Shown here one piece after another: positions 32,887-43,800 of a stretch of DNA of 64,000 nucleotides. Numbering within the stretch: the stretch's first letter is position 1; every line of letters starts with the position of its first letter. This DNA comes from Omphiscola glabra (taxonomy: Eukaryota; Mollusca; Gastropoda; Lymnaeidae): contig OZ024797.1 in NCBI GenBank assembly GCA_964017045.1, forward strand, positions 15,954,863 to 16,018,862, read 5' to 3'. A program made the translations under genes and the position numbers. The notes beneath the pieces are model-generated. The model did no database searches. It was not told the DNA's origin and worked only from the letters and a program-made list of their open reading frames with translations.

Positions 32887-34657
32887 GATGTTTGTAGCCA
32901 CCTCAGTGGGAGTAAAAAAGGAACTGCTCTCCCATCAGTGTTTCCGTTGCCCGAGCAACCAGATATTTTGTGATTTCTTCATAAGCAAAGTTGCTGACAT
33001 TCGCGCTGACCTTGATCGTCTTGACGCACCGCCCTTAGATTTTCCTTCTTCTTCTTGTGTTAGTTCACATTTCGATGTTTTTAAACCTGTTTCAGAACTA
33101 GAGGTTAAAAATATTATTATAAAATCTAAACCTACGTCATGTTCTTTGGACCCCATCCCCACCCCCCTGTTGGTTGAGTCATTAGATCATTTGCTCCCAA
33201 CGATAACACACATAATCAATGAAAGCTTGTTTTCTGGCACTGTTCCATCTATTTGTAAGTCAGCTATCATCAAACCTTTGCTTAAGAAACCTGGTCTGGA
33301 TGAAAATAATTTATAAAACTACAGACCTGTATCTAATTTATCATTTTTATCTAAAGTCATTGAAAAACTAGTTCTGAAACAGCTTTTTGCTTACTTAAAT
33401 GACCACTCTCTTCTCAGTCCTAATCAGTCAGCCTATAGACCTTTCCACAGCACAGAGACAGCTCTCTTGAAAGTCACCAATGACCTCTTGCTCGCATTGG
33501 ACAGCGGTAATGTCTCCATCCTGATCCTCTTAGATCTCATTGCGGCCTTTGACACTGTTGACCATGGAACCCTTTACAAAACCCTTGAAAATTATTTTGG
33601 CATTTCTGGTTCTGTTTTGTCTTGGTTTAGGTCGTTCCTCTCCAATAGAACGCAGGCGGTCTCTATCGATGACTTTCTCTCCGGCAGTGCTGATTTGGTG
33701 TACGGAGTGCCACAGGGGTCAGTTTTGGGCCCGGTTCTATTTACATTGTACACCAGGCCACTGCTCCTCTTGCTTGGGAGGCATGCTGTTGAGAGCCAGT
33801 CATTCGCAGATGACACGCAGCTATACAAGCATACCCATCCCTCTCTTGTGGATTCCGCTGTCCAGACTTTGCATGAGTGCATTGGTGATGTTAAGTCTTG
33901 GATGACACACAGCAAGTTGAAGCTGAACGATGACAAAACGGAAGCACTCCTCATTCACAATCACAAATCATCATGTACCTCAACTCTCCCCAACTCATTT
34001 CAAGTAGGTAACGCCGACATACAGTTTACATCCTCTGCTAGGAATCTTGGTTATATTCTTTCTAACAACATGTCTCTTGATAAACATATCTCTCACACTT
34101 GTCGTTCTGCATACACCGCTATCCGTCAGATCAGCTCCATCCGCCACTACCTCACAGTTAGCGCAACAAAAACACTAGTCTGTGCTCTTGTTCTCTCGCG
34201 TCTTGACTATTGCAACTCTCTTCTGTCAGGTTCACCAAAACACTTCATAGAAAAACTACAAAAGATTCAAAATTCAGCTGCTAGGCTAGTTCTAAAGGCA
34301 AAAAAACGTGATCATGTCACTCCACTACTCCACTCACTTCATTGGCTTCCTATACAGGCACGCATTGATTACAAGCTGTCTGTTCTCTGTCATAACTTTT
34401 TCTCAGATTCCTGCCCTTCCTATCTAACCGAACTTCTTTCTGTCTATTCACCCCTTCGACAGCTTCGCTCCTCCGCAGACACGCGTACTCTGTCCGTTGC
34501 TAAGACACGTACTAAAACATATGGTGAACGATCTTTCTCTTTCTGCGCCCCCAAACAATGGAATTCTCTGCCACTTAACATCCGCAATATACCAACCACA
34601 CATGCCTTCAAAACTGCACTCAAAACACATCTCTTTAAACTCTATTACCCCGACTGA
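32885..34657 (+). pseudogene. LINE reverse transcriptase with one internal stop
   Basis: The frame is a single one broken by TAA at 33314-33316. Before the stop: SELEVKNIIIKSKPTSC and SLDPIPTPLLVES. After it: NYRPVSNLSFLSKVIEKLV, HSTETALLKVTNDLLLALD, LLDLIAAFDTVDHGTL, YGVPQGSVLGPVLFTLY and the catalytic SFADDTQLYK near 33805, then KLKLNDDKTEALL and the C-terminal LHWLPIQARIDYKL and APKQWNSLPLNIR blocks typical of L2/CR1 proteins. Since only one stop interrupts it, the copy is fairly young. The downstream 396-residue open frame (from 33467) begins at an internal methionine and is not an independent gene. Confidence 0.88.
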
Positions 34658-34906
34658 TTCCCCACATCTGACCGATAAACGATGCTGCTAGCTGCCGTCC
34701 ATGGTATGTCATGTAAAAGTTCTGGGGTGGGTGGGGTGAATATGAATTTGTTTTTGTTTTGTATCTATACAACTGTTTTTAGTATCACATAAATGCACTT
34801 TATTTTATTGTCACGATTATGTTTCCTTTGCTAATATTTTTATGTACAGCGCGGTGAGCCTAGCCCTAGGCTGGGGTACCGCGCTATATAAGACAACATA
34901 TAATAA
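32885..34906 (+). mobile_element. L2/CR1-like LINE, 5'-truncated, inserted in the 39-bp array
   Basis: The left junction follows GGAAGT at 32884 and the right junction precedes AATACGAGGCG at 34907, both inside the 39-bp repeat, so the LINE split the array. The 3' end has a GC-rich stem (GCGCGGT...ACCGCGC, about 34848-34893) followed by TATATAAG and an AT-rich tail, as in L2/CR1-type elements. The endonuclease part is missing. No clear target duplication is seen, common for this clade. Confidence 0.82.
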
Positions 34907-34962
34907 AATACGAGGCGTGAGGCAGAAGGACTAAGTAAGAAAATGGAGACCCTGGTAATTTA
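34907..34962 (+). pseudogene. hAT transposase remnant after the LINE
   Basis: It encodes NTRREAEGLSKKMETLVI and then a stop, continuing the transposase frame interrupted at 32884. The unit differs from the array consensus at its end (SKKM instead of SKEV), marking the original end of the array. Confidence 0.75.
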
Positions 34963-35424
34963 ATATCATCTGCGATTAAATATAATATATTTCTGATAAA
35001 ATTTAAAACTATTATTGATTTGGAATGATTTTATTTTTGTATTAATAAATTGAATCTATGTTCAACTTTATTGAATGTTTATTTTTATTTTACAATTTTA
35101 TTCCTCATGGTGAGATGGTGTTTTCGCCCCCCCCCCCCTTTTTCATTATTTGAGCATGGGGCGATCGCCCTCCCTTCGCCCCCTTGTCACGGCACTGATG
35201 TGTTGTGTTGTTATGGGGCCCCAGTGCATTGCTGTGGCCAGGGCCCACGTGTTCTTAAGACGGCCCTGAATAACCCCAACCATTTTTCCAACTAATTTTT
35301 AAATATTTTTAACTTTCAAAGACAAATGACAGTTATCATCATTATTATTATTATTTTAAAATATTTATACATCCTTGTGACTAGATGCTAACTGTGTTTC
35401 ATTTAGTACTTTTTCAATCAATAT
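34963..35424. other. Right part of hAT element and short spacer
   Basis: It is AT-rich up to 35100, then a C-run (about 35128-35140) and a GC-rich segment ending in the hAT right terminus at 35268. Beyond that nothing is recognised. Confidence 0.4.
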
Positions 35425-36030
35425 TGTGGAGTGTTCAGACCTTGGTAGTCGACCTGTGCAGTACAGGGGTGGGGACCCAAATCACGGTAACTGACCAACG
35501 GTTAGGGTCCATTAAGCGGCGGGTGGTTTTTACAACAGATTTTGTTATCAGTCGGGACCTGGCGGATACCGACAAACTGACCAAACAAAGGGTCAGTCGT
35601 GTCAGATTGCCCGGGACGACCGTTGCGGTGCTGGTTTGTGACCTATTACGCGGTGTGAGACATTAGAAATGGGATCGGGGCCCTGGGAAGAAAACTCTAG
35701 GGACATGGGACTTATAAAAGGGACATTTAGACGCGACTAGGGCAGAACTCAGCCGGGCAGGAAAGTGGACAGACGGGAGAACTCCGCCGGACAGGAGTAT
35801 AGAACAGACGAGAGAAACCGAGAACGAAAGAGATAGAGACGAACCGGGACAGTCGGAGTTGAGTACGACAGAGAGAGAGAGAGAGTGAAGTCAAGGGAGG
35901 AGACAAATAAAAGAGTTAATGACTATAACCATCGTTGAGTTGTCAAATTGGTGCAGACGAGAGACAGAGTGAAAAAGGTTATCAACCAGACAAATTAGTT
36001 AGACAATAGAGACGACTAAGGTTCTCTACA
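35425..36030 (+). mobile_element. Probable solo LTR (606 bp)
   Basis: It starts TGTGGAGTG and ends GTTCTCTACA, the TGT...ACA borders of LTR retrotransposons, and is flanked by ATAT on both sides (35421-35424 and 36031-36034). It has a TATA box (TTATAAAAG near 35711) and an AATAAA (near 35906), and is GC-richer than its surroundings. No internal gag or pol follows. The 4-bp AT flank is weak evidence, and sequence after 36030 (TTTGGGAGC) could instead be the start of an internal region. The small open frame 35385-35666 is not a gene. Confidence 0.5.
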
Positions 36031-36337
36031 ATATTTTGGGAGCAAAATAAAAACTATTTTCAAGCCCATCGTAGTTCGGTGGGAGTTTTATTTCCGATTT
36101 CCCAGCCAGCCTTAACTAGAGGAAAAAACACAGCACATCGTAAATGTGTTCAAAGATGTCCATATACAAATCAGGATCAATGCTTGCTCTTGGGTTACGT
36201 ACATGAAGACATAATAATGGCGTTGGCACAGATATAGAGAACAATTTTCTAATGTCAAATGTCATCTTTTGAAAATCAGCCAACTAAATTTTGATGATTA
36301 ATGGCATCATCACTTTATAAAGCTGCCCATATTAGCT
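36031..36337. other. Spacer, nothing recognised
   Basis: It is mixed-composition DNA between the LTR and the next array, without frames or repeats. Confidence 0.35.
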
Positions 36338-38714
36338 CCAACCTCACTCTAACAGACACCCCACACATATTAGCTCCAATCTCACTCTAACAGAGACCCA
36401 ACATTATTAGCTCCAACCTCACTCTAACAGAGACCCAACACATATTAGCTCCAAACTCACTCTAACAGAGACCCAACACATTAGCTCCAAACTCACTCTA
36501 ACAGAGACCCAACATATATTAGCTCCAACCCCACACTAACAGAGACCCAACATATATTAGCTCCAAACTCACTCTAACAGAGACCCAACACATATTAGCT
36601 CCAACCTCACTCTAACAGAGACCCAACATATATTAGCTCCAAACTCACTCTAACAGAGACCCAACACATTAGCTCCAAACTCACTCTAACAGAGACCCAA
36701 CACATTAGCTCCAAACTCATTCTAACAGAGACTCAACATATATTAGCTCCAACCTCACACTAACAGAGACCCAACATATATTAGTTCCAAACTCACTCTA
36801 ACAGAGACCCAACATATATTAGCTCCAACCTCACTCTAACAGAGACCCAACATATATTAGCTCCAACCTCACTCTAACAGAGACCCAACATATATTAGCT
36901 CCAAACTCACTCTAACAGAGACCCAACATATATTAGCTCCAAACTCACTCTAACAGAGACCCAATATATATTAGCTCCAAACTCACTCTAACAGAGACCC
37001 AACATATATTAGCTCCAACCTCCCTCTAACAGAGACCCAACATATATTAGCTCCAAACTCACTCTAACAGAGACCCAACACATTAGCTCCAACTCACACT
37101 AACAGACACCCCACACATATTAGCTCCAACCTCACACTAACAGACACCCCACACATATTAGCTCCAACCTCACACTAACAGAGACCCAACACATTAGCTC
37201 CAACCTCACTCTAACAGAGACCCAACACATTAGCTCCAACCTCACACTAACAGAGACCCAACACATATTAGCTCCAAACTCACTCTAACAGAGACCCAAC
37301 ACATTAGCTCCAACCTCACACTTTCCGAGACCCAACATATATTAGCTCCAACCTCACACTAACAGAGACCCAACACATTAGCTCCAACCTCACTCTAACA
37401 GAGACCCAACATATATTAGCTCCAACCTCACACTAACAGAGACCCAACACATTAGCTCCAACCTCACTCTAACAGAGACCCAACATATATTAGCTCCAAC
37501 CTCACACTAACAGAGACCCAACACATATTAGCTCCAAACTCACTCTAACAGAGACCCCACACATATTAGCTCCAACCTCACACTAACAGAGACCCAACAC
37601 ATATTAGCTCCAACCTCACACTAACAGAGACCCAACATATATTAGCTCCAACCTCACACTAACAGAGACCCAACACATTAGCTCCAACCTCACTCTAACA
37701 GAGACCCAACACATTAGCTCCAACCTCACTCTAACAGAGACCCAACACATATTAGCTCCAAACTCACTCTAACAGAGACCCAACACATTAGCTCCAAACT
37801 CACTCTAACAGAGACCCAACATATATTAGCTCCAACCTCACACTAACAGAGACCCAACATATATTAGCTCCAACCTCATACTAACAGAGACCCAACACAT
37901 TAGCTCCAACCTCACACTAACAGAGACCCAACATATATTAGCTCCAACCTCACTCTAACAGAGACCCAACACATTAGCTCCAACCTCACACTAACAGAGA
38001 CCCAACACATATTAGCTCCAAACTCACTCTAACAGAGACCCAACACATTAGCTCCAACCTCACACTTTCCGAGACCCAACATATATTAGCTCCAACCTCA
38101 CACTAACAGAGACCCAACACATTAGCTCCAACCTCACACTAACAGAGACCCAACACATTAGCTCCAACCTCACTCTAACAGAGACCCAACACATATTAGC
38201 TCCAAACTCACTCTAACAGAGACCCCACACATATTAGCTCCAACCTCACACTAACAGAGACCCAACACATATTAGCTCCAACCTCACACTAACAGAGACC
38301 CAACATATATTAGCTCCAACCTCACACTAACAGAGACCCAACACATTAGCTCCAACCTCACTCTAACAGAGACCCAACACATTAGCTCCAACCTCACTCT
38401 AACAGAGACCCAACACATATTAGCTCCAAACTCACTCTAACAGAGACCCAACACATTAGCTCCAAACTCACTCTAACAGAGACCCAACATATATTAGCTC
38501 CAACCTCACACTAACAGAGACCCAACATATATTAGCTCCAACCTCATACTAACAGAGACCCAACACATTAGCTCCAACCTCACACTAACAGAGACCCAAC
38601 ATATATTAGCTCCAACCTCACTCTAACAGAGACCCAACACATTAGCTCCAACCTCACACTAACAGAGACCCAACATATATTAGCTCCAACCTCCCTCTAA
38701 CAGAGACCCAACAA
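36338..38714. repeat. 34/38-bp minisatellite, ~64 copies, with long-range duplication
   Basis: ATTAGCTCCAACCTCACTCT and CTAACAGAGACCCAACA recur every 34 or 38 bases, the difference being an optional TATA/CATA. The rare variant CTTTCCGAGACCC occurs only at 37321 and 38065, and CCTCATACTAAC only at 37874 and 38542, in the same unit order, so a block of about 0.7 kb was duplicated within the array. Confidence 0.95.
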
Positions 38715-38805
38715 ATTGTATACACCCTAAGGATGCTCACTATTGAAGGGGCAGGTAATATCAAACAACTGAAATAAACAATTGATAGGCCTTCAAACTT
38801 GTTGA

Positions 38806-39055
38806 CCAATGTCAAGAGCCAGATTTGACCAATGTCATAAACCAGATTTGACTATTGTCATAAAGCCAGATTTGACCAATATCATAAACCAGATTGGCCA
38901 ATATCATAAACCAGATTTGACTATTGTCATAAAGCCAGATTTGACCAATGTCATAAACCAGATTGGCCAATATAATAAACCCGATTGGCCAATATCATAA
39001 ACCAGATTGGCCAATATCATAAACCAGGTTTGACCAATGTCAGGAGCCAGGTTTC
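38806..39055. repeat. ~22-bp minisatellite, ~11 copies
   Basis: ATCATAAACCAGATTGGCCA and related units recur every 21-24 bases with alternating TTTGACC/TTGGCC. Confidence 0.9.
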
Positions 39056-39616
39056 ATAGAGATGTTTTAAAAAAAGAATAAAGTGCAAATTTAGTCAAAC
39101 TCATCATTTAACACTTATTTAAAAATGTTGTTTTTTGTTTGTTTACAGAGAGCTTACCTTATGTTTTTAATTATGTTATTTGAATTTAGTAAATAAAAAA
39201 TAATAAAGCTTTAGATGGCCACACTTTTTTGTCCGATGACCAGATATGGCCATTGGCTAACGTAGAGCCCATCGTGGGCCTAGAGAATCAAGGACAATAT
39301 AATCTATGTGGTGCTTAAAAGGAGCGGGATGGTGATGCCTTTATGTAGCCAATGGGTAGGTGGTCGGAAAAAATAAAATGAGAACCACTTGTCCATAACT
39401 TTAGGCATCTAACTTCCACATGACTTGGTAAGTTGACATTTATGCCATTTTAAAGCTCCGCCTACATGAGCGGCATTCATTTAGTTAACATTTCAATGCT
39501 CACTTACACCAATCGTGAGCCGAGTTAAAAATAGCAATTTAGTCAGAGCAGTTACATCAAGGCATGTGTCAGTTGGGCGGGGACTGTATTAACGTCACGT
39601 GTATGATTATTTGATT
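39056..39616. other. Spacer, nothing recognised
   Basis: It is AT-rich in its first part and of mixed composition after 39220. No open frame of note was found. Confidence 0.35.
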
Positions 39617-40103
39617 TCAAGACAGTCATGACAACTGGAATCTCATTATTTGATGTCAAGAGAGTCATGACAACTGGAATCTCATTATTTGATTTCAAGA
39701 CAGTCATGACAACTGGAATCTCATTATTTGATGTCAAGACAGTCATGACAACTGGAATCTCATTATTTGATGTCAAGACAGTCATGACAACTCGAATCTC
39801 ATTATTTGATTTCAAGACAGTCATGACAACTGGAATCTCATTATTTGATTTCAAGACAGTCATGACAACTGGAATCTCATTATTTGATGTCAAGACAGTC
39901 ATGACAACTGGAATCTCATTATTTGATGTCAAGACAGTCATGACAACTCGAATCTCATTATTTGATTTCAAGACAGTCATGACAACTGGAATCTCACTAT
40001 TTGATGTCAAGACAGTCATGACAACTGGAATCTCATTATTTGATGTCAAGACAGTCATGACAACTGGAATCTCATTATTTGATGTCAAGACAGTCATGAC
40101 AAC
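39617..40103. repeat. 39-bp minisatellite, ~12.5 copies
   Basis: CAGTCATGACAACTGGAATC recurs every 39 bases. GATGTC/GATTTC and CTGG/CTCG variants alternate in blocks. A multiple of three, it yields long frames on both strands that are not genes. Confidence 0.95.
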
Positions 40104-40477
40104 GTAATTGTAGGTCTAACTATCTGATGTCCAAAGAGTCTTGACAATTGCAGTGCTGGGGTCCTATTTATAACACATTATCAAGGCGCATTATTATCAG
40201 CATCACTACCTTCTTGTTGAAGGGGCGCAGGCCCCGTGCGATGAAAAAAAAATCCTCACCAATGCTGCTACAGTCCATCTAGGGCAATGGCTTCCTACAC
40301 CTCTATCTTTACATTCACATCGATCCATGGCTTTTCGTCTCCGTGCTTGGACCCCCGCTTAGGTAAAAAAACAACAACTCTACATCATGATTGCATCTCA
40401 GTCTTCTTCGACGGGTGAGCCGTCTCCCCTCGGTTTCTGTCTGTAAATCACTTTTGTTCACATCATCTGGCATTCTC

Positions 40478-40650
40478 TAGAGCTGTCATGTCCAACGCTG
40501 CCTATTCTACGGCCTTCATGTCCAGCTCTGCCTACGCTAGAGCTGTCATGTCCAGCACTTGCTTCTTTCGAGCTTTGATGTCTAGCGCTGCCTAATCTCG
40601 AGCTGTGATGCCCAGCGCTGCCTAATCTTGAGCTGTCATGTCCAGCATTG
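40478..40650. repeat. ~30-bp minisatellite, ~5.5 copies
   Basis: GAGCTGTCATGTCCAGCACT-type units recur every 30 bases with clear divergence. Confidence 0.85.
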
Positions 40651-40899
40651 GCTGCCTCTTTAATTTGCCACCAATATTGGTTGGGTCTTTGTACAATTGC
40701 AATAGTTCTTGATTTGGCAGAATTCACCAACCATCATTATCATTGTACAGGCCCGTCTATTTTTTCTGATAATTTTTCGCTCCCCCGTATTGAGCAGATA
40801 TTCGGCTTTCCTGGTTTTTAGTTTTCTTCGTTTCTTCCTTCACAACATCAATGCTGGTTTAATGATAGCGAGCTGTATGGTTTGTCTTTTTTGAAACAA

Positions 40900-43800
40900 A
40901 GAGAAAAAACTGAAGAAAAAAAGATAATGTGTAGACCAGAGATTAAAAAATGTTATCTAAAAAAGGTAATGTGTAGACCAGAGATTAAAAATGTTATATT
41001 TAAAAAAAAGATAATGTGTGGACCAGAGATTAAAAATGTTATATAAAAAAAAGATAATGTGTAGATCAGAGGTTAAAAATGTTATATATAAAAAAAAGAT
41101 AATGTGTAGATCAGAGATTAAAAATGTTATATATAAAAAAAAGATAATGTGTAGACCAGAGATTAAAAATGTTATTAAAAAAAGATAATGTGTAGACCAG
41201 AGATTAAAAATGTTATGTATAAAAAAAGATAATGTGTAGACCAGAGATTAAAAATGTTATATAAAAAAGGTAATGTGTAGACCAGAGATTATATATAAAA
41301 AAAAGATAATGTGTAGACCAGAGATTAAAAATGTTATGTATAAAAAAAGATAATGTGTAGACCAGAGATTAAAAATGTTATATAAAAAGGTAATGTGTAG
41401 ACCAGAGATTATATATAAAAAAAAGATAATGTGTAGACCAGAGATTAAAAATGTTATGTATAAAAAAAGATAATGTGTAGACCAGAGATTAAAAATGTTA
41501 TATAAAAAAGGTAATGTGTAGACCAGAGATTATATATAAAAAAAAGATAATGTGTAGACCAGAGATTAAAAATGTTATGTATAAAAAAAGATAATGTGTA
41601 GACCAGAGATTAAAAATGTTATATAAAAAAGGTAATGTGTAGACCAGAGATTATATATAAAAAAAAGATAATGTGTAGACCAGAGATTAAAAATGTTATG
41701 TATAAAAAAAGATAATGTGTAGACCAGAGATTAAAAATGTTATATAAAAAAGGTAATGTGTAGACCAGAGATTATATATAAAAAAAAGATAATGTGTAGA
41801 CCAGAGATTAAAAATGTTATGTATAAAAAAAGATAATGTGTAGACCAGAGATTAAAAATGTTATATAAAAAAGGTAATGTGTAGACCAGAGATTATATAT
41901 AAAAAAAAGATAATGTGTAGACCAGAGATTAAAAATGTTATGTATAAAAAAAGATAATGTGTAGACCAGAGATTAAAAATGTTATATAAAAAAGGTAATG
42001 TGTAGACCAGAGATTATATATAAAAAAAAGATAATGTGTAGACCAGAGATTAAAAATGTTATGTATAAAAAAAGATAATGTGTAGACCAGAGATTAAAAA
42101 TGTTATATAAAAAAGGTAATGTGTAGACCAGAGATTATATATAAAAAAAAGATAATGTGTAGACCAGAGATTAAAAATGTTATGTATAAAAAAAGATAAT
42201 GTGTAGACCAGAGATTAAAAATGTTATATAAAAAAGGTAATGTGTAGACCAGAGATTATATATAAAAAAAAGATAATGTGTAGACCAGAGATTAAAAATG
42301 TTATGTATAAAAAAAGATAATGTGTAGACCAGAGATTAAAAATGTTATATAAAAAAGGTAATGTGTAGACCAGAGATTATATATAAAAAAAAGATAATGT
42401 GTAGACCAGAGATTAAAAATGTTATGTATAAAAAAAGATAATGTGTAGACCAGAGATTAAAAATGTTATATAAAAAAGGTAATGTGTAGACCAGAGATTA
42501 TATATAAAAAAAAGATAATGTGTAGACCAGAGATTAAAAATGTTATATATAAAAAAAGATAATGTGTAGACCAGAGATTAAAAATGTTATATAAAAAAGG
42601 TAATGTGTAGACCAGAGATTATATATAAAAAAAAGATAATGTGTAGACCAGAGATTAAAAATGTTATGTATAAAAAAAGATAATGTGTAGACCAGAGATT
42701 AAAAATGTTATATAAAAAAGGTAATGCGTAGACCAGAGATTATATATAAAAAAAAGATAATGTGTAGACCAGAGATTAAAAATGTTATGTATAAAAAAAG
42801 ATAATGTGTAGACCAGAGATTAAAAATGTTATATAAAAAAGGTAATGCGTAGACCAGAGATTATATATAAAAAAAGATAATGTGTAGACCAGAGATTAAA
42901 AATGTTATGTATAAAAAAAGATAATGTGTAGACCAGAGATTAAAAATGTTATATAAAAAAGGTAATGTGTAGACCAGAGATTATATATAAAAAAAGATAA
43001 TGTGTAGACCAGAGATTAAAAATGTTATGTATAAAAAAAGATAATGTGTAGAACAGAGATTAAAAATGTTATATAAAAAAGGTAATGCGTAGACCAGAGA
43101 TTATATATAAAAAAAAGATAATGTGTAGACCAGAGATTAAAAATGTTATGTATAAAAAAAGATAATGTGTAGACCAGAGATTAAAAATGTTATATAAAAA
43201 AGGTAATGCGTAGACCAGAGATTATATATAAAAAAAAGATAATGTGTAGACCAGAGATTAAAAATGTTATGTATAAAAAAAGATAATGTGTAGACCAGAG
43301 ATTAAAAATGTTATATAAAAAAGGTAATGTGTAGACCAGAGATTATATATAAAAAAAAGATAATGTGTAGACCAGAGATTAAAAATGTTATATAAAAAAG
43401 GTAATGCGTAGACCAGAGATTATATATAAAAAAAAGATAATGTGTAGACCAGAGATTAAAAATGTTATGTATAAAAAAAGATAATGTGTAGACCAGAGAT
43501 TAAAAATGTTATATAAAAAAGGTAATGCGTAGACCAGAGATTATATATAAAAAAAAGATAATGTGTAGACCAGAGATTAAAAATGTTATGTATAAAAAAA
43601 GATAATGTGTAGACCAGAGATTAAAAATGTTATATAAAAAAGGTAATGCGTAGACCAGAGATTATTTATAAAAAAAAGATAATGTGTAGACCAGAGATTA
43701 AAAATGTTATGTATAAAAAAAGATAATGTGTAGACCAGAGATTAAAAATGTTATATAAAAAAGGTAATGTGTAGACCAGAGATTATATATAAAAAAAAGA

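Larger units (their letters stand above)
31716..35268 (+). mobile_element. hAT DNA transposon (3.55 kb) with decayed transposase and nested LINE
   Basis: The left end CAGTGCCGTCTTAAGG mirrors the right end, whose reverse complement is CAGGGCCGTCTTAAGA. Flanks AATACCCC (31708-31715) and AATAACCC (35269-35276) match at 7 of 8 bases, the 8-bp duplication expected of hAT elements. Inside, the + strand carries remnants of a hAT transposase of the ZMYM1/KIAA1586-like type. A 39-bp expansion of the transposase frame and an L2-like LINE inserted in that expansion add about 2.2 kb. The element cannot move on its own. Confidence 0.8.

Noticed and set aside
35385..35666. 93-codon open frame
   Set aside because: It lies across the left border of the probable LTR and shows no protein similarity that I recognise.
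39552..40107. Long frames on both strands (MTVLTSNNEIPVV and MTTGISLFDVKTV)
   Set aside because: Open on both strands because of the 39-bp array; no evidence of coding.
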